A stretch of DNA of 64,000 nt from Marisa cornuarietis (lineage: Eukaryota; Mollusca; Gastropoda; Architaenioglossa; Ampullariidae): contig SMMW01000130.1 of the NCBI GenBank assembly GCA_004794655.1, forward strand, positions 496,001 through 560,000. The letters run 5' to 3'. The notes below the pieces were generated by a model, which was not told where the DNA came from, ran no database searches, and worked only from the letters and a program-made list of their open reading frames with translations. Both the position numbers and the translations under genes were made by a program. This document shows, piece after piece, positions 12,682 to 25,600 of the stretch; within the stretch, counting starts at the first letter, position 1; the number at the start of each line of letters is the position of its first letter.

Positions 12682-12959
12682 GATGACGAGTGTGGATGGA
12701 AATTTGGGGAAAATTTGTGGTGCAGTTGTGGCTTTCAAAGAAAAGTTAAGAGGTGCGGAGCCTGGAAAGTACAGCGGAAAAAAAGTTTAGAATGGGTGGA
12801 GAAGTGACTAGGTTGTTTGTTTTGAGTTTAGTGGAAGACTTTGAGTTGATTTTTGAGTTTTTACGTGAATGTGGATCGATTAAGAAGAGTAACACGTGTA
12901 GCAGCTGTGGTGAGGAGATGCGTGTGGAGAAGGTTTCGAGAGGAGATAAGTATCGATGA
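12682..12959 (+). pseudogene. Possible zinc-ribbon transposase remnant (ISXO2/Merlin-like)
   Basis: The frame at 12753-12959 ends in a 68-residue stretch with FEFLREC followed by CSSCGEEMRV and a basic GDKYR, then TGA. A CxxC ribbon followed by a W-R-C pair is typical of the N-terminal domain of ISXO2-like transposases. The stop falls where tryptophan (TGG) would be expected. No catalytic domain is visible downstream before the LINE at 13092. A short in-frame ATG region at 12682 may be part of the same relic. The match rests on a few residues only. Confidence 0.3.
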
Positions 12960-13080
12960 CATCAGGACAAATTTTGTTCATTTTTGGATATTATTTCTCG
13001 GAACAATTGGAGTAAGGATTGGAAGAAGATGAAGCAGACGATATCAGGGGATCTTAGCGAGGAGAGAGCAGAAGATAAGT

Positions 13081-13091
13081 GACGTGATAGT
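13081..13091. repeat. Target-site duplication, 3' side of RTE-like LINE
   Basis: GACGTGATAGT is identical to 16367-16377 and directly abuts the TAAG tail of the element. Confidence 0.85.
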
Positions 13092-16000
13092 TACTTACTT
13101 ACTTACTTACTGCCCGTTATGCCTGTCGGCACGTAGGGCAGCGACAAAGGTCCTCCACTTTTGTCTGTCCTGGGCCAGCCTCCCCACAGTGCCCCAGCTG
13201 TGATTTAGGGTCTTCAGTTCTGCCTCCACAGTTCGCCGCCAGGTGTTCTTGGGCCGGCCTCGCTTGCGTTTTCCCTCTGGAGTCCAGTGTAAGGCAGTTT
13301 TAGTGATGGAGTTGCTCTTGCCTCTGATGACATGGCCAATCCAGCGCCATCGTTTCTTCATCAGGATGGTGGTCATACTCTCTTGCCCACACTGGGCAAG
13401 TAGCTCCTCGTTGGAGATTGTCCTTGGCCAGATGATGCCCAGGATTCTTCTCAGGCTTTTGGTGTGGAAGACTGACAGTTTGTTGAGGTCGCTGTCAATC
13501 ATTCGCCAGCACTCCGAACCGTACAGAAGAGTGGACAGGACAAGGCTCTGGTAGAGTCTCAGCTTGGTATGAATGCTGTACTGGGTTGACTTCCAGATGT
13601 TGCTTAGGCTACAGAAGACGCCTCTGGCTTTGCTCAGTCTGCTCTGGATGTCACGGTCTGCTCCTCCATCCTGCTTGACCACGCTGCCCAAGTATGTGAA
13701 GTTTTCAACCATCGGCAGGTCTTCTCCCTCTATGTTGATCGGTGTTGTATTGGTGGTGTTCAGGGTCATCACTTCTGTCTTTGTTCGGCTGATGTTCAGT
13801 CCGACCTGCTTCGCAAAAGTGTTCAGGCGAGTCGTCTTCTCCTGCATATGTCGATGGGTGTGTTATAGCAAGGCCAGGTCGTCGGCAAAGTCTAGGTCTT
13901 CTAAGTTCTTGGAGAGTGTCCATCTTATGCCCCTTGGTTCATCTTCCGTTGTGTGGCGCATTACCCAGTCAATGACAAGGTTAAAGAGTAGGGAAGACAT
14001 CACGCAGCCTTGTCTCACTCCAGTCCCGACCTCAAAGCAGATGTCACTGTTACCAACGCAGCATGCAAAGTTCGTATAGAAGCTTTTGATCAGCAGCACA
14101 ATTTCCATTGGTATTCCGTACGCTCTCAGGATGCGCCAAAGGCTTTCTCTGTGGATGCTGTCAAATGCCTTCTGGAAATCCACGAAGTTAATGTAGAGCT
14201 GTCTCTGCCACTCTGTACACTGTTCAATGATGTTGCGTAGTGCAAATATCTGGTCGGTGCATCCTCTTCCTCTACGAAAACCAGCCTGTTCTTCTCTAAG
14301 TTGTGCGTCCGTTGCCTCTGAGATTCGTCGAATGATGATCTTTGTCATGATCTTGCTCGGAACGGACAGGAGAGTTATTCCTCGCCAGTTGTTGCAGTCG
14401 CTAAGGGGTCCTTTCTTTGGGATTTTGACGATCACTCCTCTGGTCCAGTCACTTGGGACTTGTTTCCCTTCCCATACTGCGGTAAATAGGGGTTGCAGGA
14501 TATTGGCTGCTAGTTCTGGGTCTGTTTTGAATAGTTCAGTGTTCAGATTGTCTTGGCCTGGTGCCTTTCTGTTCTTCAAGGACTTGATTGCTGTGATGAT
14601 TTCCTGTTTCTCTGTTGGGGCGATGTTGACGTCTAGGTCCTCAGTGGCTTCTTGTATGTCGGCTTCTCTGGAAGGTGGTGGTCTGTTCAGAACCTCTTTG
14701 AAGTGTTCGGCCCAGCGTGCTTCTTGTTCTCTCTCTGTCGTTAGTAGCTTCCCTTCCTTGTCCTTGACTGGGGCATCGTTGGTGCTGTGGAATTTGCCAC
14801 TAATCGCTTTGGTGATCTTGTACAGCTTTCCTTGTTCTCCTTTTCTTGCTGCTTCTTCGGCCTCACTTGCCAGGTTGTTCAAGTAGGCACGCTTGTCTGT
14901 TCTTGCCGAACGCTTCACTTTCTGGTTCATTTCTCTGTACTGTAGTTTGAACTTCTCTTGCAGTCTTTCAGATTTGGTGCTAGCCACCTTCTTTTAACTG
15001 TCTCTTCTTTCCTCTATTGCTTTCCACGTCTCTGGTGTTATCCGCTCTTTCTTCTTAGTTTCTCTTAGTCCAAAGCTAGTCTCGCTGCTTTTCTGATACA
15101 CTGTTCTTACAAGGTCCCATCTCTGGTTTATTCTTTCTGTATCTACCTCGCAGATGTCTGTCATGTCTGCAAGTGCCTGAAATCTGTTTTTCACTTGAAG
15201 AATGAAGGCATTTTTTAGTTTGGTGTCCTGCAATCTTTCCACATCAAAGCGTCTGTGTGCTGCTGACTTGCGTCCTGTACTTCGCAGTTTCATTTTTATG
15301 TTTGCTACGACAAGGTGATGGTCACTCCCAACATCTCCTCCTCTTCTCACCCTGACGTCGAGTAGGGAACGTCTCCAGATGCCGTTGATCATTAGGTGGT
15401 CGATCTGGTTACTGTCCCTACCATTGGGTGAGCACCATGTTAGCTTGTGGACGTTACGGTGAGGGAATAATGTTCCTCCAATCACCAGGTTGTACGTAGT
15501 GCATAGCTTCACTAGTCTCTCTCCGTTCTCATTCATGCAGCCACAACCATGTCTGCCCATGACTCTCTCTACATGGGTGTTGTCGTTCCCAACTTTGGCA
15601 TTCATGTCGCCCATCATAATTAACAGGTCATGGCGGGGTGCTGCACTTACTTCTGCTTGTAATTGGTCGTAAAAGGTGTCCTTCGCCTCATCATCGCTAT
15701 CGTTGGTTGGTGCGTAGCACTGGATCAAGGTCATGTTGACATGTCTCCCCTTCACTCTGGCTGTAATCAGTCTGCTGTTGCTCGGTTTCCACTCTAAATT
15801 TCTCTGTTCCTTTCCTCAGGATGATGGCTACCCCCTCATGGTGTTGGTTGTCTTCTCTGCCAGAGTACAGCACTGTCTCTCCGGTCTGGGTCTTTACTCT
15901 TCCAGAACCTGTCCATCTGCTTTCGCTTACTCCTAGGATGTGCAAGTTGTAACGCCTCATCTCGGCCGTGATTTGTGCCAATTTACCAGTTTCGTACATG

Positions 16001-16366
16001 GTACGCACATTCCAGAAACCTATTCTGGTCTTGCATTTGGCACTCAAGACTTCCATATTCGTGCCAGTAGCTTCCTTTCGGCTTTCACTACTAGCAGTCA
16101 TACAAGGATCTTGCGATACCTCTGGGAGCCCATCACACACAATAGTGGTAGCTTTCTTTGTCGCTGTTTCCGTAACGGTATTGTTTTTTACGGAACAGGG
16201 TTGTTAGCCCTTTGCCCAACCTCCAACCTGGAGGACCAGGGATCATGTTTCGTCTGGCATCTACCCTTTGACCTGCCCGGCTTGGGTGGCCCTGCGCGGT
16301 ATAGCTCTCAGGATCATCTATACACACAAGCCCCCCGACCGCGACAAGGTAATGATCCTCCGGGGG
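13092..16366 (-). mobile_element. Near full-length RTE-like LINE retrotransposon
   Basis: The element is 3,275 bases long, reads on the minus strand, and lies between two copies of GACGTGATAGT. Its 3' end is a short (TAAG)n tail at 13092-13110, and the stop codon of the polyprotein lies within that tail. The order is a 5' leader (about 16141-16366), an APE-type endonuclease, then the reverse transcriptase. Size, tail type and domain order fit the RTE clade; the exact clade needs a phylogeny. Proteins of this type are often mis-annotated as craniofacial development protein 2-like. Confidence 0.9.
13107..16140 (-). pseudogene. RTE-like endonuclease/reverse transcriptase polyprotein, lightly broken
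   Basis: Four pieces make up one polyprotein. 15697-16140 holds the endonuclease start (GFWNVRTM and LGVSESRW). 14994-15755 holds the rest of the endonuclease (GDMNAKVG at residues 49-56, QIDHLMI at 117-123, SDHHLV at 144-149). 13863-14987 holds the reverse transcriptase (NWRGITLLSVP at 200-210, VDFQKAFDSI at 269-278, VRQGC at 324-328, FADD at 367-370). 13107-13847 holds the C-terminal part. The lesions are one frameshift near 15808 and two in-frame TAA stops, near 14994 and 13863; the last three pieces share a frame. The copy cannot make its protein unaided but is young. Confidence 0.9.
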
Positions 16367-16377
16367 GACGTGATAGT
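16367..16377. repeat. Target-site duplication, 5' side of RTE-like LINE
   Basis: GACGTGATAGT is identical to 13081-13091 and marks the 5' limit of the element. Confidence 0.85.
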
Positions 16378-16984
16378 GACATCACTATTTTGCAGAGCTC
16401 CGCCTACAGGTAAGCCATTTTTGTTATGGCCGTCGTGTTGCCCCATATAAGAAAGCTGTTCCGAGGCCTGTTGTAACTGCTACCAGTGATGCTGGGGTGG
16501 CTTTTGTTGGGACTTGGAGAAAGGCGTCAGGGAAACTCTTTGCTTGGTGCTCAGAGGAATACGCCGAGCTCACGGAAGGCTGTCTACGAAACTAGGTGTT
16601 TTGACAGCTGGAGCTGGGGTGAGGAGAGACGACCTGGGGTCCAACAAGACGGGTGATAGGTTCACCACCATCTTACAAGCCGTATCAGAGGGGAACGTGT
16701 CCACCTATCTGAGGGGAGGAGCCGCTACAGCGAGGCCGAACGACTTGACCAGTGCTGTGTGATATTCTGCTGCCAATATCCTTGTCGTCCTGAGGACCAC
16801 TGACGCGAGGCAGACGCGTGGACTTCATAGGACTAAACACCGTGGCAAACAGCGAGACTAAAGTAAGACTTTTCTAATTTAACAGAAGGCTAAGCGGGGA
16901 AAAGGGGCCAGTGTCAGGTCCTTTATGAGTTGTTGAAATTAAGTACCCGCTGGAAGAATTGCGGAGAACTGTTTTGTGTTTAAT
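16378..16984. other. Right part of foreign block, no gene recognised
   Basis: This continues the sequence interrupted by the LINE at 13091. It is GC-richer than the array and has only short frames (for example 16514-16762) without recognisable domains. Confidence 0.4.
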
Positions 16985-17110
16985 CCTTCCGCAAGTTATA
17001 TAATAATAATAATAATAATATATTAATAATAATAATAATAATAGTGAAGATTTTTATAGCGCATATTCACACTCATAGAGTTGTGCTAGGGCGTAGCGGT
17101 GTGCTGCCCT
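16985..17110 (-). mobile_element. CR1/L2-type LINE or SINE 3' end with (TTA)n tail
   Basis: An (ATA)n run is followed by GTGAAGATTTTTATAGCGC and ATATTCACACTCATAGAG. The same 3'-end module is seen at 53347-53400 and 54195-54260, and in altered form at 20496-20560. Only the terminal part is present here. Confidence 0.6.
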
Positions 17111-17423
17111 TTCAGACTGTTTTGGTTATGGAAAGTGTATGCTGGGTACACGTAGGTGAAGTTATTTTTATATCTTGTATAGCTTTTCTAAGCATGTTTG
17201 CGTGTGTGTGATTTCAAGTTAAACACTTTTCACGGAATTGTGATACTAGATTAACTGATTTATTCTTAAAATATTGGTATATTGTTTGGAAAATGTTCTT
17301 GTGTATTCATTGCTTGTTTAAGTTTGACACTAGTTTAATAATATCTCGTGTCTCTTAAAGGGACGCTCTACACCAAAGTGATCGTTTGTTTTCAATCTTT
17401 TGGCAAGAATGTGCATGTCCGAA

Positions 17424-18420
17424 GGTGGTCCGTGACATTAAGACAAAGCGCTATTAATAGATAGTTTGGGAGAATAACCGTTATCCTTATGAGAAAGGGT
17501 GCGTCGGAGATCAAAGGAGTGGGAAAGGGGAATATGTAGGAATGAACAAAAGATGATGATGATGGATGGATGGTTGGATGGATGATGATGGATGAATGAT
17601 GGATGAATGATGATGATACACAGATACAAGAAAATTGCACTTTCATGAATCTTTAATTCATTCGTCCATTGACTGGTATCGGTCATTGGAAGAAGCACAT
17701 GGATAACGAAGGCATGCAAGCCAAGCCTGTCTTTGGCAACAGTGAGTTGGTCCTGCACAGGACGACCAGTTTACTTGTTTGCGATGTAATCCAGTTCTCC
17801 TTCTGACCACCGCGGCGTCGGCCCCACAAGATACCTTAAAGGACAGTCTTTGACAAAGTCTCGTTCAGGGTCACATGACCAAATTGGACCAAAGCCGCAT
17901 GTTTTTTTCCACCTAAGGGTGCTGCTGCCTTACGAGTGTTGTGAACATACTTCTTACAACGTCCTTGGTTTTATATTCTGTTTACGAGATTCAAAGCAGC
18001 CTCCCCCAGACTCTTCTTGAATACCTAGATTCGTTTCTTCGTATCAGCAAGCGAAGTCCACGTTTCACAACTGTAGAAAAGGATGGGTACTACAAGAGAC
18101 TCGTACTTCTTTTATGTTGAACTAAACCTGTTCTGGCTGCATCTGACTCTGACACCCTAGCCATTCCCCCTGTGATCCTATGTAGATATCAGTCGTGAAA
18201 CTACAGTACTGTGAGGAAGGGGGAACTCTCATGTACCTAATGCTATTTACCATGCTGTACTCCGTTCTTGTACATCTCTGTACATTGCTGTCGCCAATGT
18301 AATCACTTGTCAGTGTTTGTCTGTCTGTCTGTCAGCGTGGTGGTAAGGTTTTGCAGTTTTCTGTTAGTGCCTGCAGTGTCACACAATTTTTTTTCTAGAA
18401 GCACAGCTTTCATGCCAAAT
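17424..18420 (-). mobile_element. Decayed LINE, unit 2, with GATG-rich tail
   Basis: Counterpart of the remnant at 3268-5345. Around 17640-17760 the minus strand reads QLTVAKDRLG, matching the C-terminal tail of this LINE. The tail microsatellite is (GATG/GAT)n at 17551-17617 instead of (ATA)n. It ends early, near 18420, and lacks the linker part seen in unit 1. Confidence 0.65.
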
Positions 18421-20495
18421 TGTTTGTTCATGCACATGTACTGTTAATTCACTCAGCATTTAAGAAACACTTTCCCTTTCATTCGTTAAAAATGCACAAA
18501 ATCTTCCTCTGGCTTCATGGATTACAATTTAATGATGCTTCGTCACTTAGAGACGTGTTCGCCATGTTTTCGCTTTATACAGCGCGTGTGAACCAAACTT
18601 GGCGGAAGGAACGAGTTTTGTCCCCTTCAGCCAATCGCTCAGCGCTTTTCGTTTCGTTACCAAGGAGAGTTCAGTATCTGATTCTCCCATTGGATAGCAT
18701 CGTAATCAACGACCAGGTTTGTTTACCACTAAACCTTTGCAGAAAAAGCTTTAGATTTATAAAAATGTGAATCATTAGAGAGACTGAAAATACAGACTGC
18801 GGCTCTCTAGCAAGCTTTAACACGATAGGGTTCTGAAAGGGAATTAGTACCCAAGCAGGGCTTGAATTTTGTCATTTTCCTGTGTCAATCGGGACAGATC
18901 GCCGTAGGTACCTCGACGAAAATGTATTTTAATACAATTTCGAACTTTTATTTTAACTGAAAAGTCAAACTGCACAAAATTGACCTCAATCACCTTAGCT
19001 CATCATACGATTCTGCGACTCAGTTCTTTTTTGCTGTTTCAAGCACGCACATCAATGCTGCACTCACTCTGTAAACTGTTCCAGCCTTGTTCTGAATAAG
19101 GATACGACAGTCTGGTGCTTGATCTTATTTTAAGCTTTTAACCAGCAGTTGTAGTTGGTTTTAACAGCTCGTGCCTTGGTATAGTAAGCACTGCTGTAGA
19201 AAGACGATATATTTGTTTTACTTAAAGTCCAAAACTGGCCTGTACTGTATAAAGAGATCGTGTATGTGACTGGATAATAATCTATTTTAAAATGTTTTGA
19301 CCAAATTCTTGTGAACGATTTGGGGACGAAGTTCACAAAGCACATTTGAACAAAGCAGAACTATCTAGATACAGACCTCTGAACAATTTTAATCCCTAAA
19401 TGAGTACAAACTACCTTCATCTGAATGTCGAAGAGAACATTCAGCAACAGCAGAATGTGTCCTGGTCTCTTTTCTTTCACCCAGGTTTGCTTCTTGTCTC
19501 TTCAAATTCAGCTCGTGCAGACGACGCTGTTTTATAGAAATACATCCCTTTAGTCACTTCCTGTTTTCTCGACAAATCCGGGTGGGATTAAGGAAAATAA
19601 TAAAATAATATTTCTCCTCCCTCTTCATCATAAAATACCATCGTGATACTTCATGCGATTTTGGCTGAGCGCCTGAGTTGTACTTTAAAACTGGTGAATG
19701 AAGAAAGCTTTACTTAGCAAGAGGGGGATAACCAATCTTATTTACAGACGAGAATAGCAGTGAAGCTGTAAAATTACAGAGAGAGTCCAAGCGATATCTG
19801 TTGACTCTGATCGCAAGTTCTCAAAAAATGTTAAAATGCTGTTTGTAACAACGACTAAAATGCTTCATCAGGTCTTTTAAATAAATAACCATAGATTAGT
19901 GACATTACTTTTCAAATACTTTGCTAGACCTTCCTTGAACTACGATGAAGCCTTCATGATTCACTAATTTCTAAAGGACAATGATAAAGGACGTTTTTCC
20001 CAGAGCAAAAAGATGTCTGACATCTTTGTGTCATTGAGCTCGTATGCAACCCAAATAAAACTCGAGTAGCCTTATACCTGTGATGTAATAATGACTAGTA
20101 ATGTAACAGATTATAATAGCCCCCAGACCATTTCTACTTTTACAGGGTACTATACACGTGGGCTATAATATTTAGTGAAGAAAAAATGTCTTCCCCTACA
20201 GGTTATCATACACTTGTACTCGGTGAGGACACGGTGATGGAGCCGCCAACTGACATCTTCAGTACAGGACTGAACGCCATCTTGAACTCACCGCGGTGGT
20301 CACGACATAACGCAGCACCATCATGTGGCTGACTTGAAGACAGAGTTAGATTGTCATCTAATTATGATAATATGTATAATCTCCAATTACATTATTTACT
20401 GACACAAGCTAAAAATAAAATTCAGATAGAGGCCAACAGCAGGCATCGGTAGAGTTTCAACTATGATATTCTATAGTTATTATATTGTATGGTCT
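18421..20495. other. Duplicated 3' flank of receptor copy 3
   Basis: Collinear with about 6720-8470. No gene is seen; the 116-codon frame at 18420-18770 is not kept in the sister copy. Confidence 0.5.
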
Positions 20496-21165
20496 AATAA
20501 TAATAATAATAAATGAAGACTTATATACCGCATACTCACACTCAAAAAGAGCATGCTCTTAGCTCTTAAAACGGGGATAAGACATGGACTACATTGATAG
20601 AATACGAGGGATGGAAGAATAAACAACAGTACTAATGAAGACCAATATAGAAAACGCAAAAACGCACCGAGTACCAAGAACTGAGAATATAGTGATTCTG
20701 CAGAAGATGGGTAGAAAAGTAGCAAAAACGGAAGGGGGAGGGTAAGAAGGATTCAGCTGTAGGAAGGTGGTGGATATGGAAAGGAAGAGACTTCCATTGT
20801 TTTGCTGCACAGTAGCCAAAAGTCCTGTGACCATATGTTGTTGTTCTGGTGACAGGAACAGTTAGGATACGGTCATCAGACGAAGAGCGGAGCTGTCTGG
20901 CCAGGACGAAAGGGAAGTAAAGTTCAGATATATATATAGAGTCGGGGCAGGCAGGAGCCTGCAAAGAATTTAAAACACAGCACAGACAGTTTGTTCTCAA
21001 GACAAAAGCGAATGGGTAGACAGTGCAAAACACAAAGGAGAGGAGGGACGGGGTTCCCGTTTCCAAGTGCACCGGAGTTCTGTACTTTGTGGAGTTCATG
21101 AATGAGGTATGATTGGCAGCTTTTGAGCAATGAGTTGCAGTAATCAAGCCAGTTGCAGAAGTCAT
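20496..21165 (-). mobile_element. CR1-like LINE fragment, 3' end only
   Basis: The minus strand encodes the C-terminal end of a CR1/L2-type polyprotein in broken frames: WLDYCNSLL and HKVQN near the right end, then RQLRSSSDDRILTVPVT and FGYCAAKQWKSLPFH. It ends with the AGAGCATGCTCTT hairpin module and an (ATT)n tail. It belongs to the same subfamily as 53347-53992. It is inserted in the 3' flank of copy 3 and absent from the sister flank near 8480-8520, so it post-dates that duplication. Confidence 0.8.
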
Positions 21166-21554
21166 ATTATATATATATGTAGTCTTTTCGCGTCATTTCA
21201 TATATGTATATGTATACTTACTGATGATAAACGGTAAAAACAATTAATAATCAAATAATATTTATGTAGATCTATAAAATATTTTAAATAAATACGTAAC
21301 GCCATATTATAAAAATACCATTCTCAATAGCGATTAGAAAATAATCTTTTACTGAAATTGAATTAATAAATCCGTTTACTTCGAGTACCGTCGTGGATCC
21401 TTTATTCTTTCATTAATAACTTCTGTCCACATTTAAACTTTTCTCTGAGATCTCACATGGCAAGCGTGGGAATTTTACGACAATTTTCAACCAACCAGAT
21501 AGTAACGGGAGTATTTGCAAAATTTCCAAAGTATCAAGGTTGCAAACTCTGCCT
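21166..21554. other. 3' flank of receptor copy 3
   Basis: AT-rich, collinear with 8540-8933. TTTATT at 21401-21406 gives AATAAA on the minus strand about 150 bases past the stop of copy 3, a plausible polyadenylation signal. Confidence 0.4.
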
Positions 21555-22631
21555 TCAATTACCCGTAAAATTCTTTTGTTTGTGTTTGTCATTAACACAC
21601 TTATTACGGCGATGACAAGAAAACAAGTCACACACTGACTGTCTGTATTTCGTTCCTGCAAAGAAGTAAACAAAGAAGTTGACGCTGCTGTTAATGATGC
21701 TTCCAGCCTCCGCACAGTTCACGAGCAAGAAGAAGGTGTTGTTATAACGACCGTTACCCTGCACTTCCGGTTCAAAAAATTTTATCATTCTGATGACAAT
21801 GTTTGGAACAGAGAAAATAAGAAACACTACAGACAGAATCACCAACATTTTGGTGGCGGCTATTTCCCTTTTAGTGTCTGATGATGTTGTTTGTTTTCGA
21901 AACTTTACCGTCTGCACCAGCTTGAACCCTGTGATTACAGTTAAAATTAACACGATAATAGGAACTCCTAGCGACAAGATGGCTCCATAGAAAATTCCTT
22001 CAAGGTCGTTGACAATAGAGCTGTTTTCGATATAAAACTGTGTTATAAGCACACTGGTTATACTTTTATTTCTTCTTATGTCAAAAAAACATGATGCTTG
22101 GTAAAAAAAAGCTGTAATGAAAAAAGGAAAAGTTGTGCAACACCCACCAAAAAGAATAAAAGCTAGAATGGCCTTCATACTGAGAAGTGTTTTAGCATGT
22201 AGGGGGAAGAGAACACTGACACATCTCTCACAAGACGCCAGGGCCGTCAGGTACATTGAGCAGTACATGAAGCCCAACATTCCCAGCAGATGGTTATTTA
22301 TAATAAACTGGAAAACAACACCATACATGCCGTCTTCAGTTGTCCTGTATAAACTGTCCACATTAAAAATAAACAAAAATAACACGTTGAGAAGATGGAC
22401 TAGTTCCAAAGAAAACAGACAAATGTTAATTCTGTTGTTAAGACCTTGCTTGTAGAAGACAACAACACTGACGGTTGTTCCGAATGTTCCAACGATGAAC
22501 ATCACTGGCATGACAGTGACTCCTCTCAGCTTGGTGACGAGCAGTTCTGTCTCTTGACTGATTGGGTCATCTGGGTATTCCTGGGGTATCATAGGTACAC
22601 ATCCTCGAGGAACATCTATAGTGCTGTTCAT
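21555..22631 (-). CDS. Intronless 7TM receptor, array copy 3
   Basis: Intact, 358 residues, with the same layout as copy 1: membrane segments at equivalent positions, ERC at 135-137, SVP in TM6 and NFFVY in TM7. The tail (CHRRNKCVNDK...NFTGN) matches copy 2, so copies 2 and 3 share a C-terminal type distinct from 1, 4 and 5. The family's upstream ATG is present near 22697, but its frame reads only 19 codons (MSTGPDFLTTNTFLLGSNP) before a stop. Translation must therefore start at the second ATG, behind a short upstream frame that could lower output. TM3 keeps the cysteine before SMYLTAL. Confidence 0.87.
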   Translation of the reverse strand: MNSTIDVPRGCVPMIPQEYPDDPISQETELLVTKLRGVTVMPVMFIVGTFGTTVSVVVFYKQGLNNRINICLFSLELVHLLNVLFLFIFNVDSLYRTTEDGMYGVVFQFIINNHLLGMLGFMYCSMYLTALASCERCVSVLFPLHAKTLLSMKAILAFILFGGCCTTFPFFITAFFYQASCFFDIRRNKSITSVLITQFYIENSSIVNDLEGIFYGAILSLGVPIIVLILTVITGFKLVQTVKFRKQTTSSDTKREIAATKMLVILSVVFLIFSVPNIVIRMIKFFEPEVQGNGRYNNTFFLLVNCAEAGSIINSSVNFFVYFFAGTKYRQSVCDLFSCHRRNKCVNDKHKQKNFTGN

Positions 22632-24149
22632 AGTGCTTTCAAGGGTTGGAACCGAGCAAAAACGTGTTCGTTGTGAGAAAGTCTGGTCCTGTGGACATCA
22701 GAGCATTACATAAAGGAGCCTCTAAAGAATCCTAAAGAGTAAGTGACGATTGAGAACTTAAGGCTTTGTTTCGTAAGGAGCGATGGAGCCTAGGGTCGGT
22801 CATTAACACTTACACTTCAGAGCCAGAAATCGTTGAAAATCAGGTGGGACGAGAACTTGGTTTCTTGCCAGGCTAGTTTCAACTCAAACATATCAAAAAT
22901 ATGTTTTTTTCTGAATACGGAAGATCTGTTATGTCTCAAAGATGAATGATGTGTTTAAAGGCAACATTAAAAGTCTTGTGACGAGTAAAAATCTTCCCAT
23001 CACAGGCTGTGTCTGAAGGCAGCGCTACAAGTTCTCTGACTAGTAAAACTTTCCCATTAGAAGAACTTAAGGCTGTCTCTGATTTTCCGGTCTTCTTCGT
23101 GTGCTTGAATCTGAACAATTTTCAGCTCAGCGAATGAAAGGGACATTAAGTGGGTGTTGAACCGTATACACACTGTACGAACTGTGTATAAACGTTGTAT
23201 GAACTCTGTATACACACTGCGTGCACACTATATACCCGCTGTACACACTGTGTGCCCATAGAGTTAACAGCAGCATCGACCGTGGAACTGATGAGCACTA
23301 CCAGCAGCGGCCTGACATCTTACATCGATGAAGGCTGGAAGGTGACATCCCTCCTGATAATTGTTGCGGCTATATATCTTTGAAATTTATTTTGAAAATA
23401 TTTCAGTGTTATTTATTTGAGGGACTTCCTCATGCCATTTAGGATGAACACAAAAATCCTATAAACAAAACTATGCTGTCCATAGAATTTTTTTAATTGC
23501 AACTCAGTTAAAACACAAAAAAATGTTTGTTGAGCAAATAAGAAGAGATGACCGGAGGTCGATTCTGAAAAGAAACTTTAAAAATGTCTGGATATAAAAT
23601 ATAGATATTACCAGATGTTAGTCAATGCATCAACAGAAAATAACAAATGCATGTTTCTGTATGCAGCTCGATTTTTTTCTCAGGGTTTGTTTTTCTTCAA
23701 TATTATATTTTTTAAAATCTTTGCTTTAACGAGTTCTCTGAATAAAGGATATTATTTTATTTGTCACGGAACTAATTTCTAATGCTAAATTATAACCTGT
23801 ATGACATTTTTACGTGAAAAAGACTAGTATATTTTTTTATTTCCTACCAATAAATTGCTCCCCATTTTTTATTTCTGTGCTCTCCTGAGAATTAGCTACG
23901 TCTACAATTGGTTTTTCTTGAAGCAGCTGTGTAAAATTAAGTACTATTGCTCAATAAGACTGTTATATCTTAACAAATTCCAGAATAACTGCAGATAGCA
24001 ATTATTGCCTTCCCCGATTCTTGTCATTAGAATAAGGTGGTGATGTAGATTGCCTGGCCACGTTATTTGTTCATCGACCAGGGCCACCGTTTGTGTGACT
24101 GCATCGAAAAACGAATGAAATAATAAAAAGCAAAAGAGAAAAAAATACA
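22632..24149. other. Duplicated upstream flank of receptor copy 3
   Basis: Collinear with other upstream flanks but shorter: part of the stretch after the start codon has been lost relative to copies 1 and 2. No gene recognised. Confidence 0.5.
23165..23383. other. Length-conserved upstream block, copy 3
   Basis: Counterpart of 2080-2240. The plus-strand frame is open from 23195 to 23383 (62 codons) and ends in SLLIIVAAIYL plus stop. The ATG that opens the block in copies 1 and 2 is ATA here. Confidence 0.45.

Positions 24150-25600
<1,451 letters not shown>

Noticed and set aside
13863..14987. Independent host gene for the 374-codon frame
   Set aside because: It is the reverse transcriptase of the RTE-like LINE, in the same frame as its neighbours on both sides and opening with GTG.
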